A stretch of DNA of 64,000 bases. It comes from Marinobacterium aestuarii (GTDB lineage: Bacteria; Pseudomonadota; Gammaproteobacteria; Pseudomonadales; Balneatricaceae). The DNA lies in assembly GCF_001651805.1 (NCBI RefSeq), contig NZ_CP015839.1, forward strand, positions 1,364,001 to 1,428,000. Direction: 5' to 3'. A program made the translations under genes and the position numbers. Every line of letters starts with the position of its first letter. Position 1 is the first letter of the stretch. Shown piece after piece: positions 54,547 to 63,042 of this stretch. Under the pieces are notes generated by a model, which had not been told where the DNA came from, ran no database searches, and worked only from the letters and a program-made list of their open reading frames with translations.

Positions 54547-55158
54547 TCAGGATGGGCGGGCTATGGCAAACAGCTCACCCAGACTTGCGTACTGAGCGCC
54601 CCCCAGGCGTGCCAGCGGATCCAGTGCGGCGGCATCGATGCTGTGGCGACCGTTGGTCTCGCTCAGAATGTCGTCACTGACATAGAACTGGCGTACGCGG
54701 GCGTAGACGATTGCCTGTTCGGCCGGGCCCAGATAATGCACCTCGTGGAATTCACAGTGCATGGCAATGCCACTATCACTGATGCGCGGCACGCTGCAGC
54801 CGGGAAAGTCCGCCAGTGCCAGATTCAGCGATGCCAGTTCAGACTCGCCGTACTCGAGGCTGGCTGCGCTGGCGGTCACGGCGGCGGCGTGGTGGCGGGA
54901 CGGTATCTGGATGACAAAATCGCGCTTGCTGAGGATGTTGCGGCGCGAGTCCTTGATCTCGCCGCCCTCCTTGCGCCCGATCGACAGCATCAGCAGGGGC
55001 GGGTCGGAGCAGACAGCATTGAAAAACGAAAACGGGGCCAGGTTCAGGCTGTCGTTGTCGTTGCGGCTCAGAATCCAGGCGATGGGACGCGGTACCAGAC
55101 TCTGCGTTATCAGGTGATAGCGGCGGTTGGGCGACAGGGTGTCGAAGTCAAAGATCAT
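54547..55158 (-). CDS. Flavin reductase-like FMN-binding split-barrel protein
   Basis: A 203-residue protein of the flavin-reductase-like (DIM6/NTAB) family with an FMN-binding split beta-barrel. The N-terminal YHLITQSLVPRPIAWILSRN and NLAPFSFFNAVCSDPPLLML carry the conserved flavin contacts. Members reduce flavin or act directly as oxidoreductases; the partner is unknown. It is convergent with the DMT transporter gene and separated from the anti-sigma gene by about 100 bases. Confidence 0.85.
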   Translation of the reverse strand: MIFDFDTLSPNRRYHLITQSLVPRPIAWILSRNDNDSLNLAPFSFFNAVCSDPPLLMLSIGRKEGGEIKDSRRNILSKRDFVIQIPSRHHAAAVTASAASLEYGESELASLNLALADFPGCSVPRISDSGIAMHCEFHEVHYLGPAEQAIVYARVRQFYVSDDILSETNGRHSIDAAALDPLARLGGAQYASLGELFAIARPS

Positions 55159-55257
55159 GGGACGACTCGGTGCTGTTGGCGGTTGAGGTGGCGGGGGCTG
55201 CCCCCGCCATCGGCAAGTGCCAGCTTAGGGGCTTTGAGAAGTGTCGGCAACCGGCTG

Positions 55258-56052
55258 CTAGAGCACCAGTGCCTGGTACACCTGGCTTGATAGCTGTGAC
55301 AGGCGAGCCTGATCGATGCGCCCGCTCAGGCTGTAGCCCCAGTGTCCGTCCACCCAGTAGAAGGTCGAGACGCCCCGGTGTTCACTGAACAGGAAGCTGC
55401 TGGGCTGGCTGTCGGCCGCCGCGGCAATGTACAGGGTAATGCGTTCACCCCCGGTATCCTGATACATCAACTGGGCCGCAGGGCCGTCCGGGGCGGGTAG
55501 CAGGCGCCCGCCGAGCAACTGAAAGCCAAGACCGCTTAGGTCAGGTGCTGCCAGCGGGCGGTCCAGTCGTTTGGAAAGCCATTTGAGCAGGTGCGCCTGC
55601 TCCTGCTCGCCGACCTCGACGGGGTGGCGTACCTCCACGCTGTAAAGCGCATGGGCCTGCAGGGCGCTCTGCACAAAGGCGGGCCGATTTGCAGGCTCAG
55701 TGGGAACGGTCGTCCAGAGGGGGATCAGCAGCGCGCTGCAGAGTGAACCCAGGGCAAAGGCTGCCAGGGTGGGCAGTGCTGGCCAGCGCCGCCAGGGCCG
55801 GGCAGGCTGCGTGTGACGGGACGCCAGCGCGTAGTCGTCGAGGTTGCGCTCATCGTGCACCGGGTCGAGCTGCGCCAGCAGCCGTTGATCCTGTTGCAGT
55901 GCCTGCCAGTAGGCCGCCTGCTGCGGATGCTGGCTCAGCCAGTCATCGATCCTGCGCTTTTGTGCCTCTGGCAGGCGTGCCGTCAGCCAGAGCTCCATTT
56001 GATCGGCATCGAAGGGCAGGCCAGTGCGCGGGCTTTCATTTGAGGTACTCAT
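55258..56052 (-). CDS. Membrane anti-sigma factor
   Basis: A 264-residue single-pass membrane protein encoded directly downstream of an ECF sigma factor, overlapping it by four bases (ATGA). The cytoplasmic N-terminus (about 1-95) has ELWLTARLPEAQKRRIDDWL, similar to the sigma-binding part of transmembrane anti-sigma factors. There is no HxxxCxxC zinc motif. One membrane helix follows (about 98-115, TLAAFALGSLCSALLIPL), then a periplasmic domain of about 145 residues. The membrane form suggests control by an envelope signal. Confidence 0.85.
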   Translation of the reverse strand: MSTSNESPRTGLPFDADQMELWLTARLPEAQKRRIDDWLSQHPQQAAYWQALQQDQRLLAQLDPVHDERNLDDYALASRHTQPARPWRRWPALPTLAAFALGSLCSALLIPLWTTVPTEPANRPAFVQSALQAHALYSVEVRHPVEVGEQEQAHLLKWLSKRLDRPLAAPDLSGLGFQLLGGRLLPAPDGPAAQLMYQDTGGERITLYIAAAADSQPSSFLFSEHRGVSTFYWVDGHWGYSLSGRIDQARLSQLSSQVYQALVL

Positions 56053-56546
56053 TGCTGTTCCCGGTAACGGTGGTCGTCGGCCTGCTCGAGCAGTTTTCGC
56101 AGTTTTTGGCGTGCCCGATGCAGCCGGGACATCAGGGTGCCCAGCGGCAGGTCCAGAATCTGGGCAACCTGCGCGTAACTGAAGCCCGCCTGGGCCACGA
56201 GCAGCAGTAGTGAACGATCATCCACCGACAGGTATTGCAGTGCCCGGTGCAGACCGGCGCAGGGCTCGGCGGGGGGCTGCTCCACCGGGTCGCCATAGAG
56301 TGAAACCAGGCTTGGGAAGTGCTTCTCACGGGTTTTGCCCTGCTGCACCAAGTTGATGAAATTGTTGTGCATAATGCTGAAAAGCCAGGGGCGGCGCTTG
56401 CTGCGCCGCAGCCACAGCGGCATGTTGCTCAGGGCCGACAGCAGGGTTTCCTGCACCAGATCCTCGGCATCGCTGGGGGCGTAGAGCAGCGAGCGGGCGT
56501 AGCGGCGCAGGTCTGGCAAATGTTCTACAAGGTCATTCTTGTTCAC
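56049..56546 (-). CDS. ECF-type RNA polymerase sigma factor
   Basis: A 165-residue extracytoplasmic-function sigma factor. Region 2 spans about residues 8-75 (YARSLLYAPSDAEDLVQETL, then RRPWLFSIMHNNFIN) and region 4 about 100-155 (LQYLSVDDRSLLLLVAQAGF, then SYAQVAQILDLPLGTLMSRL). The anti-sigma gene follows with an ATGA overlap, so the two are cotranscribed and translationally coupled. Likely targets are its own operon and the nearby COG4315 protein or desaturase genes (inference). Confidence 0.93.
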   Translation of the reverse strand: MNKNDLVEHLPDLRRYARSLLYAPSDAEDLVQETLLSALSNMPLWLRRSKRRPWLFSIMHNNFINLVQQGKTREKHFPSLVSLYGDPVEQPPAEPCAGLHRALQYLSVDDRSLLLLVAQAGFSYAQVAQILDLPLGTLMSRLHRARQKLRKLLEQADDHRYREQQ

Positions 56547-56631
56547 GCAGTACGGTCCTTGGAGCGGCAGGTCGCCAGTGTCGCCGGAACCTGCCGCTGG
56601 CGCGATCAGTCAGGCACTGTAGGCCGACGGA

Positions 56632-57003
56632 TCAGGGGCGAGCCAGGTGCCAGACATCCTTGACGCCGTCACCGGTGATGTCGCCGGCCTGCTGATCCTT
56701 GACGAAACCATACAGGGGGGCGCCTTTGTAGGTCCACTGCAAGCCGCCGTCGCTACGTTCGCTAATGGCGAAGTCGCCGTCCGCTTCGGCGCCGGCTTCA
56801 GCCAGCAGCGGCGGCCAGTTCTGGGCGCAGGCGTCATAGCAGGCAGACAGGCCGTTGCTGTCCTTGTCAAAGGTATAGAGGCTCATGCCCTGCGCATCGG
56901 TGAGGATCTCGCCCTTGGTGCTGTCGCCGGTCATGGCAGGTGCCGCGAACAGGGGGGCGCTGATGAGCATGGAGAGTACAGTCGCCAGTGTGAGTTTACG
57001 CAT
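56632..57003 (-). CDS. Secreted COG4315 / 'Lipoprotein_15'-type repeat protein
   Basis: A 123-residue exported protein. A signal peptide (KLTLATVLSMLISAPLFA) is followed by two copies of a short repeat. The first is MSLYTFDKDSNGLSACYDAC with AQNWPPLLAEAG, and the second is APLYGFVKDQQAGDITGDG. This pattern is the PF03640/COG4315 family of secreted proteins often found beside ECF sigma genes; function unknown. ATG 57003 is chosen, with AAGGA upstream; the frame is open to 57165 without a better start. It is immediately upstream of the sigma factor gene on the same strand. Confidence 0.85.
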   Translation of the reverse strand: MRKLTLATVLSMLISAPLFAAPAMTGDSTKGEILTDAQGMSLYTFDKDSNGLSACYDACAQNWPPLLAEAGAEADGDFAISERSDGGLQWTYKGAPLYGFVKDQQAGDITGDGVKDVWHLARP

Positions 57004-57183
57004 GTTGAACGATTCCTTCAGTGGTTGGGTCTTCACTTTCATAAACAGCTGAACGATGTTTTTATTCCCAGGGGCCGCAATTATTTTTTCAAGCCGTTGC
57101 ATCGGCGTGCGTGAGTTTGCGAGACTGGCGCGGTTCAGTGGCAGGCCTGCGGGGCTGAGTATCACTTTAAAGGGAGAAACCCT

Positions 57184-58011
57184 ATGCCCGAGTCAGGGCT
57201 GCGTCTGCTGATTTTTGTGGCTGTCTTTGCGCTGGTGGCACTGTGTGAACATGCCTGGCCCAGGCGCGCCCGGCGACAGTCCAGAGGTACACGCTGGGGC
57301 ATCAACCTGGGCCTCCTGGGCATCGATATACTGGCGCAGCGCCTTACTCTGGGGGCTGCAGCCCTGGGGATGGCCGTCTACGCCCAGGCCCAGGGCTGCG
57401 GGCTGTTCAATTTGCAGGCCTGGCCCGCCTGGCTGAGCGCGGTGGCGGGCTTCCTGTTGCTGGATCTGGCGATCTATCTGCAGCACAGGCTGTTTCATGT
57501 CGTCCCCCTGTTCTGGCGCCTGCACCGTGTACACCACACGGATCTGGACCTTGACCTGTCCAGCGGTTTTCGGTTCCACCCGCTGGAAATCCTGCTGTCG
57601 CTGCTGTACAAGGTCGCGCTGGTGGCGGTGCTGGGGATCAGCCCGGTTGTGGTGCTGGTGTTCGAGGCGACGCTTAGTGCCGCGGCGCTGTTTAATCATG
57701 CCAACCTGCGTTTGCCCACGAAACTGGATGCGGCTCTGCGCTGGCTGCTGGTGACACCGGATATGCATCGGGTTCACCATTCGGTGATTCCAGCAGAAAC
57801 CAACAGCAACTACGGCTTCTTTATATCGCTGTGGGATCGTCTGCTGGGTAGCTACTGCGGTCAACCCTCTGCCGGGCACCTGGGCATGACAATTGGTCTG
57901 CGTGAATATCAGCGAGAAGACCAGATCGGTCTGATGCAGCTGGTGCTGATTCCGTTCAGACAGCCCGAGGCGGATCACTCGCAATTGGCTGGCAAGGTGG
58001 ACAGGCGCTAA
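57184..58011 (+). CDS. Fatty-acid hydroxylase / sterol-desaturase family membrane enzyme
   Basis: A 275-residue membrane di-iron oxygenase with about five hydrophobic segments. Histidine boxes are HRLFH and HRVHHTD (about residues 103-120) and HRVHHS with flanking H (about 198-203), matching the family that hydroxylates or desaturates lipids, carotenoids or sterols. The substrate is unknown. AAAGGGAG precedes the ATG. It is divergent from the COG4315 gene and so may share regulation with the sigma-factor unit. Confidence 0.9.
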   Translation: MPESGLRLLIFVAVFALVALCEHAWPRRARRQSRGTRWGINLGLLGIDILAQRLTLGAAALGMAVYAQAQGCGLFNLQAWPAWLSAVAGFLLLDLAIYLQHRLFHVVPLFWRLHRVHHTDLDLDLSSGFRFHPLEILLSLLYKVALVAVLGISPVVVLVFEATLSAAALFNHANLRLPTKLDAALRWLLVTPDMHRVHHSVIPAETNSNYGFFISLWDRLLGSYCGQPSAGHLGMTIGLREYQREDQIGLMQLVLIPFRQPEADHSQLAGKVDRR

Positions 58012-58533
58012 CCGCCTTGGGCTGTATTTTTTGTACAGAGGGCACGGCGAATATTTATGCCGGCGGTGACCTTTAACGGGTGGGTTCTGGTTGTTATTTG
58101 TACAGTTTTGGCCGCGGCGCGAATTGTGCAAATGCGTAATCTTTGAGTGTTATTTGACCAGTCGTTCATTGGGCCGGTGAGCTGCATAACTGGCCGTATT
58201 GTAAAGCAGTTTTTTTATATAAATTTACCGACTCGGCAATTTGAGCACAGCTCCCGGAGTAGCGGCTTTTGGGGCCTTCAGCGGCCCCGGCTACACAGAA
58301 TACTGGGCTAAATCAAGAGTTGAAAAAAAACGGTTTGTATCTATATTTAGTGCCAATTAATCCAGCGTCCACTATATGTAGTGTTTCATCTGCGGCGATC
58401 CCACAGTTGAAACTGGCTTTGCTGTTGCCTGAATTCACCTTTGAGGCTTGTCCTCCAGGTTGTATTGGCAGTGGCTTTTGTGCGACGAACTGGCGCTCAG
58501 ACGACAGACATAACATCCAGGAGTAGGCGACGG
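58012..58533. other. Long upstream region of the nrd operon
   Basis: A 522-base stretch without a convincing gene. The nrd promoter and NrdR boxes occupy 58320-58384. Further upstream TTTGTACAG occurs twice (58030-58038 approximately, and 58097-58105), and a 6-bp hairpin GGGGCC/GGCCCC lies at 58271-58288. The 150 bases between the second NrdR box and the nrdA start form a long 5' leader with an open frame in phase with nrdA but no supported start. Confidence 0.5.
58320..58384 (+). promoter_or_regulatory. nrd promoter with two NrdR boxes
   Basis: Box 2 at 58369-58384 (CCACTATATGTAGTGT) matches the NrdR consensus ACACTATATATAGTGT in 14 of 16 positions. Box 1 at 58338-58353 (TATCTATATTTAGTGC) matches 11 of 16. 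Their starts are 31 bases apart, the three-helical-turn spacing typical of NrdR. Box 1 covers a -10 TATATT (58342-58347), which is 16 bases from a -35 TTGAAA (58320-58325). Confidence 0.8.
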
Positions 58534-60795
58534 ATGCAGCAAGATTTGATGGTTACAAAACGGGATGGTCGACGTGAAAAAATCGATCTTGAGAAAATTC
58601 ACCGTGTCGTAATCTGGGCTGCCCAGGGCCTGGACAATGTGTCTCCGTCCGAAGTCGAGCTCAAGGCCCATCTGCAGTTTTATGATGGCATCAAAACCTC
58701 CGATATTCACGAGACGCTGATCAAGTCGGCGGCCGATCTTATTTCGGAAACGGCTCCGGACTATCAGTATCTGGCGGCACGCCTGGCCATCTTCCATCTG
58801 CGCAAGCGCGCCTTTGGCGTTTTCGAACCGCCGCACCTGCAAGAACATGTTGCCCGCATGGTGGACAGCAAGCGCTACGACCGTCACCTGCTGGAAGACT
58901 ACAGTGCAGAAGACTGGGATACGCTGAACGGCTACCTGGTGCACGACCGTGATATGAACTTCAGCTACGTGGCTGTCAAGCAGCTGGAAGGCAAGTACCT
59001 GGTGCAGAATCGTGTCACCGGCGATATCTACGAAAGCCCGCAGATTCTGTACATGCTGGTGGCCGCCTGCCTGTTCGCCAACTACCCGGCAGAAACACGC
59101 CTGGACTACGTGCGTCGTTTCTATGATGCCACCTCGCTGTTCAAGCTGTCCCTGCCGACGCCGATCATGGCCGGTGTGCGCACCCCCACGCGCCAGTTCA
59201 GCTCCTGTGTACTGATCGAGTGCGATGACAGCCTGGACTCGATCAACGCCACGGCCGGTGCCATCGTCAAGTATGTCTCCCAGCGTGCCGGGATCGGTAT
59301 CAACGCCGGTCAGATTCGCGCCATTGGCAGCCCGATTCGCAACGGTGAAGCTTTCCACACCGGCTGCATTCCGTTCTACAAGCATTTCCAGACTGCGGTG
59401 AAGTCCTGCTCCCAGGGTGGCGTCCGCGGCGGCGCGGCGACGCTGTTCTACCCGCTGTGGCACCTGGAAGTGGAGTCCCTGCTGGTTCTCAAGAACAACC
59501 GTGGCGTGGAAGAGAACCGCGTGCGTCATATCGACTACGGCGTGCAGCTCAACAAGCTGATGTATCAGCGCCTGATCAAGGGTGAAAATCTGACCCTGTT
59601 CAGCCCGCACGAAGTGCCTGGCCTGTACGATGCCTTCTTTGCCGACCAGGTCGAATTTGAACGTCTGTACGTGCAGTACGAGCAGGACCCGTCGATCCGC
59701 AAGAAGACCATCAAGGCGGTCGAGCTGTTTGGTCTGCTGGCATCGGAGCGTGCCTCCACCGGCCGCATCTATATCCAGAACGTCGATCACTGCAATACCC
59801 ACAGCCCGTTTGATCCCAAGGTTGCCCCTGTCAAGCAGTCCAACCTCTGTCTGGAAATTGCGCTGCCCACCAAGCCGTTGCGTGATGTGAACGATCCGAA
59901 TGGCGAGATTGCGCTCTGCACCCTGTCGGCCTTCAACCTCGGTGCCCTGGCCAACCTCGACGAGCTGGAAAACCTGTCCGATCTGATCGTGCGGGCGCTG
60001 GATAACCTGCTGGATTACCAGGACTACCCGATTCTGGCGGCCCACAATGCCACCAACTGGCGCCGTACCCTGGGTGTGGGCGTCACCAACTTTGCCTACT
60101 ATCTGGCCAAGAACGGTGTGCGCTATTCCGATGGCTCGGCCAATGGTCTGGTACACCGTACTTTTGAGGCGATCCAGTACTACCTGCTCAAGGCTTCCAA
60201 TCAGCTGGCCAAGGAGCGTGGCGCCTGCCCGAAATTCGATGAGACGACCTATTCCAAGGGTCTGCTGCCGATCGACACCTACAAGCGCGAAATCGACGAG
60301 TTCTGCGACGAGCCGCTGCACTATTTCTGGGAAACGCTGCGCGAAGACATCAAGGAATTCGGTCTGCGCAACAGCACCCTGACGGCGCTGATGCCCTGCG
60401 AAACCTCGTCACAGATCACCAACTCCACCAACGGCATTGAGCCGCCCCGTGGCTATGTGTCGGTGAAGGCGAGCAAGGACGGCATCATGAAGCAGGTGGT
60501 GCCGGAGTATCTGGAGCTCAAGCAGCACTATGAGCTGCTCTGGACCATCCCGAACAACGAAGGCTACCTGCAGCTGGTGGGTATCATGCAGAAGTTCGTC
60601 GACCAGGCGATTTCATCCAACACCAACTACGACCCCGGCAAGTTCCCGGGTGACAAGGTGCCGATGAAACAGCTGCTCAAGGATCTGCTCACCGCGTACA
60701 AATACGGCGTCAAGACGCTCTACTACCACAACACCCGTGATGGTGCCTCCGACGGCCAGGATGATGGCTGTGAAGGCGGCGCCTGCAAGCTGTAA
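58534..60795 (+). CDS. nrdA: Class Ia ribonucleotide reductase large subunit
   Basis: A 753-residue catalytic subunit that reduces ribonucleoside diphosphates to deoxy forms. The N-terminal ATP-cone starts LMVTKRDGRREKIDLEKIHR. Catalytic cysteines are in FSSCVLIECDD and SNLCLEIALP, the radical-transfer Tyr pair in TLYYHNTRDG, and the shuttle cysteines in the C-terminal DDGCEGGACKL. The sequence is very close to E. coli NrdA along its length. ATG 58534, preceded by CAGGAG, gives the canonical start; the open frame reaches 58441. NrdR repression is indicated by two boxes upstream. Confidence 0.97.
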   Translation: MQQDLMVTKRDGRREKIDLEKIHRVVIWAAQGLDNVSPSEVELKAHLQFYDGIKTSDIHETLIKSAADLISETAPDYQYLAARLAIFHLRKRAFGVFEPPHLQEHVARMVDSKRYDRHLLEDYSAEDWDTLNGYLVHDRDMNFSYVAVKQLEGKYLVQNRVTGDIYESPQILYMLVAACLFANYPAETRLDYVRRFYDATSLFKLSLPTPIMAGVRTPTRQFSSCVLIECDDSLDSINATAGAIVKYVSQRAGIGINAGQIRAIGSPIRNGEAFHTGCIPFYKHFQTAVKSCSQGGVRGGAATLFYPLWHLEVESLLVLKNNRGVEENRVRHIDYGVQLNKLMYQRLIKGENLTLFSPHEVPGLYDAFFADQVEFERLYVQYEQDPSIRKKTIKAVELFGLLASERASTGRIYIQNVDHCNTHSPFDPKVAPVKQSNLCLEIALPTKPLRDVNDPNGEIALCTLSAFNLGALANLDELENLSDLIVRALDNLLDYQDYPILAAHNATNWRRTLGVGVTNFAYYLAKNGVRYSDGSANGLVHRTFEAIQYYLLKASNQLAKERGACPKFDETTYSKGLLPIDTYKREIDEFCDEPLHYFWETLREDIKEFGLRNSTLTALMPCETSSQITNSTNGIEPPRGYVSVKASKDGIMKQVVPEYLELKQHYELLWTIPNNEGYLQLVGIMQKFVDQAISSNTNYDPGKFPGDKVPMKQLLKDLLTAYKYGVKTLYYHNTRDGASDGQDDGCEGGACKL

Positions 60796-60818
60796 CAACA
60801 GCGTTCAGATAATTCGGG

Positions 60819-60871
60819 CTAGCAGCCTGTCGGGCTTTCCACAGTAGATCGTGTTAAGTCCGACAGGCTGC
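60819..60871. repeat. REP-like palindromic repeat, copy 2 (nrdA-nrdB spacer)
   Basis: CTAGCAGCCTGTCGG (60819-60833) and CCGACAGGCTGC (60860-60871) form a 12-bp stem. The interior contains CAGTAGATC as in copy 1 at 13153-13210. The two copies share most of their sequence although they lie 47 kb apart next to unrelated genes. Confidence 0.8.
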
Positions 60872-60874
60872 AAG

Positions 60875-60896
60875 GCCGCCGTCCCCTGACGGCGGC
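60875..60896 (+). repeat. GC-rich stem-loop between nrdA and nrdB
   Basis: GCCGCCGTC (60875-60883) and GACGGCGGC (60888-60896) form a perfect 9-bp stem with a CCCT loop, three bases after the REP-like element and about 40 bases before nrdB. No T-run follows, so it is more likely an mRNA-stability or partial attenuation structure than a full terminator. Confidence 0.7.
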
Positions 60897-60938
60897 TTCG
60901 CCTGTCCGGTTGCAGTTTTTCGGAGCTTTAAGGAATTA

Positions 60939-62069
60939 ATGGCTTATTCCACGTTCAACCCGTCTACCCATGATGCCACGCTCGAACCCATGTTCTTCGG
61001 TCGCAGTGTTAACGTTGCCCGTTACGACAAGCAGAAGTTTCCCATCTTCGAAAAACTGATTGAGAAGCAGCTGTCGTTTTTCTGGCGTCCCGAGGAAGTC
61101 GACCTGTCGTCTGACCGCAAGGACTTCATGGCGATGCCGGAGCATGAGAAGCATATCTTCCTGAGTAACCTGAAATACCAGACGCTGCTGGATTCGGTAC
61201 AGGGGCGTTCACCCAACATCGCCTTCCTGCCGGTGGTGTCCTTGCCGGAGCTGGAGACCTGGTTCGAAACCTGGGCCTTCAGTGAAACCATTCACAGCCG
61301 CTCCTACACCCATATCATCCGTAATATCATCACCGAGCCGTCCCTGGTGTTCGATCAGATCGTCACCAACCAGGAGATCGTCAAGCGCGCCGAGTCTGTT
61401 ACCCGGCTGTACGACCAGTTCATCGCCCTGGTGCAGGTCTATGGCATTTATGGCCCAGGTGAGCATGAGATCAACGGCAAGAAGGTGGATGCCACGCTGC
61501 GCAACCTCAAGCGCACCCTGTACCTGACACTGGTGTCTGTCAACGTGCTGGAGGCGATCCGCTTCTACGTCAGCTTTGCCTGCTCCTTCGCCTTTGCCGA
61601 GCGGGCTATCATGGAAGGCAACGCCAAGATCATCAAGCTGATCGCACGGGATGAGGCGCTGCACCTGACAGGCACTCAGCATATGCTGAACCTGATGGCC
61701 AGTGGCGCCGATGATCCGGAAATGAAGATAGTGGCGGCCGAGTGTCGTGAAGAAGCGCTGAAAATCTTCGCAGAAGCGGCGCAGCAGGAGAAAGACTGGG
61801 CGCAGTATCTGTTCCGTGACGGTTCCATGATTGGTTTGAACGCCAAGATTCTCAGCGACTATGTCGAGTACATCACCAATGTGCGGATGAAAGCGCTGGG
61901 CTTTGAGGAAATGTTCAAGACTCAGCAGAACCCGTTGCCCTGGATGAATGCCTGGCTGGTGAGTGACAACGTACAGGTAGCGCCTCAGGAGTCGGAAATC
62001 AGCTCCTACCTGGTCGGTCAGATTGACAATGAGGTGGGAGACGGCGATTTCGACGACTTTGACTTCTAA
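60939..62069 (+). CDS. nrdB: Class Ia ribonucleotide reductase small subunit
   Basis: A 376-residue di-iron subunit that carries the tyrosyl radical. The radical Tyr and two metal ligands are in [19 protein letters not shown] near residue 115-125. The other ligands are in the [18 protein letters not shown] and [16 protein letters not shown] segments. The C-terminal tail [14 protein letters not shown] matches the NrdA-binding tail of E. coli NrdB. It is 143 bases downstream of nrdA, separated by two stem-loops, and is followed by a ferredoxin gene. Confidence 0.97.
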   Translation: MAYSTFNPSTHDATLEPMFFGRSVNVARYDKQKFPIFEKLIEKQLSFFWRPEEVDLSSDRKDFMAMPEHEKHIFLSNLKYQTLLDSVQGRSPNIAFLPVVSLPELETWFETWAFSETIHSRSYTHIIRNIITEPSLVFDQIVTNQEIVKRAESVTRLYDQFIALVQVYGIYGPGEHEINGKKVDATLRNLKRTLYLTLVSVNVLEAIRFYVSFACSFAFAERAIMEGNAKIIKLIARDEALHLTGTQHMLNLMASGADDPEMKIVAAECREEALKIFAEAAQQEKDWAQYLFRDGSMIGLNAKILSDYVEYITNVRMKALGFEEMFKTQQNPLPWMNAWLVSDNVQVAPQESEISSYLVGQIDNEVGDGDFDDFDF

Positions 62070-62100
62070 CCGCGTTATGCCTGCAGACAAGGAGCAAGCC

Positions 62101-62367
62101 ATGGCCGGGATTCCACGCATCAAGGTCAGCAACTATCCCACCTTCTATTTCCAGTACGAGTTTTCGCTGCTGGATGCACTGGAGGCGCAGGCGATCCCGG
62201 CGCCGTACAGCTGCAGGGGCGGGTACTGCGGAACCTGCAAGGTGCGTCTGCTCGATGGCGAAGTGGAAACGGTACAGGATTGTTTGGTCGATCTGCACGA
62301 CGATGAAATCCTCACCTGCTGCTGCAAGCCCAAAACGCATATCGAGATAGAGCTTCCGTCGGAATAG
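62101..62367 (+). CDS. yfaE: YfaE-type [2Fe-2S] ferredoxin for NrdB maintenance
   Basis: An 88-residue plant-type ferredoxin. Ligands are in SCRGGYCGTCK (about residues 38-46) and ILTCCCKPKTHIEIE (about 75). In E. coli YfaE is encoded right after nrdB and supplies electrons to regenerate its di-iron-tyrosyl cofactor; the same position here supports that role. The ATG at 62101 has AAGGAG seven bases upstream. The open frame extending back into nrdB (to 62023) has no support. It is the last gene of the operon. Confidence 0.9.
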   Translation: MAGIPRIKVSNYPTFYFQYEFSLLDALEAQAIPAPYSCRGGYCGTCKVRLLDGEVETVQDCLVDLHDDEILTCCCKPKTHIEIELPSE

Positions 62368-62454
62368 GCAGTGGAAAGTTGCGAGATGCAAGGTACAAGG
62401 GAGCGTCAGTGGCGAGGTGCAGGTGCAACGCCGCTGAGCATCTGTTAAAAAGCC

Positions 62455-62475
62455 GTTATTCGTTATTCGTTATTC
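62455..62475. repeat. Heptanucleotide array GTTATTC x3
   Basis: Three exact tandem copies of GTTATTC, followed at once by the CGCGAGC hairpin. The period is seven bases, as in the second array nearby. Confidence 0.85.
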
Positions 62476-62477
62476 GT

Positions 62478-62497
62478 CGCGAGCATCAGCGCTCGCG
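62478..62497. repeat. CGCGAGC / GCTCGCG hairpin
   Basis: CGCGAGC (62478-62484) and GCTCGCG (62491-62497) form a perfect 7-bp stem around a six-base loop. It may stabilise or terminate the nrd transcript, but no T-run follows. Confidence 0.6.
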
Positions 62498-62637
62498 CCT
62501 TTGAACTGTCCTCCACAGTCCGCTGCGGATGTCGGAATTCGCTACGGGTAACCTGTGAATTCCGGGAAGCAGGGTAAAGCTGTGGTGTTCGAGCAGGCGA
62601 TCTAACCCTGTGTCCACTTTTGTAGGGTCACATCATG

Positions 62638-62672
62638 CCTTTCACCTTTCACCTTTCACCTTTCACCTTTCA
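62638..62672. repeat. Heptanucleotide array CCTTTCA x5
   Basis: Five exact tandem copies of CCTTTCA (62638-62672). The sequence is strongly strand-asymmetric (pyrimidine plus A, no G within the array). Copy number could vary by slippage, but the array is outside any coding frame. Confidence 0.9.
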
Positions 62673-63042
62673 CGTCGCACCTCGCCCTTTTTTCTGCTTT
62701 TTAGATCCCTCAATTCGGCGTCATAAAAATCTTTTGCACAGCTGAAGATAGTGATCTGTCAATATTGACTTTGGCTCTCCAAGCTAAAGTTTATGGTTTT
62801 TTGTGTGGTATAACTTACTGAAAAATAACACTTATCCTGAGTTGTTCGAATATTGTGCGACTTTCTGAAAGCCGCGCAGGCGCTGCTTTTCAGCTATATA
62901 CGCAATAGTTATGCAGTAACTTATGCACAGATTGTGTGAGTAAGCCCCAGGCGATCAATGCACCCCTATAAGCGCCTGTATAAGCGACGGTTCGCAGCCG
63001 TTACTGCCATACTTTTGGCAATAACGGATTCGGAGAATCGTC

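Larger units (their letters stand above)
62368..63042. other. Repeat-rich intergenic spacer after the nrd operon
   Basis: A 675-base stretch with no supported gene. It contains two heptanucleotide arrays (62455-62475 and 62638-62672), a hairpin at 62478-62497 and a 10-bp inverted pair GGCGAGGTGC (62411-62420) / GCACCTCGCC (62677-62686) bracketing the block. From about 62700 it becomes AT-rich, the likely promoter region of the cysteine synthase gene; TTGACT (62765-62770) and TATAAC (62809-62814) are seen but not at a standard spacing. TATAAGCG occurs twice near 62970. Confidence 0.7.

Noticed and set aside
58435-60321. A 628-codon minus-strand frame opposite nrdA
   Set aside because: nrdA is nearly identical in layout to E. 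coli NrdA. The antisense frame is a by-product of strong codon bias and has no family resemblance.
62455-62672. CRISPR array
   Set aside because: The repeats are seven-base exact tandems without spacers, and no cas genes are present.
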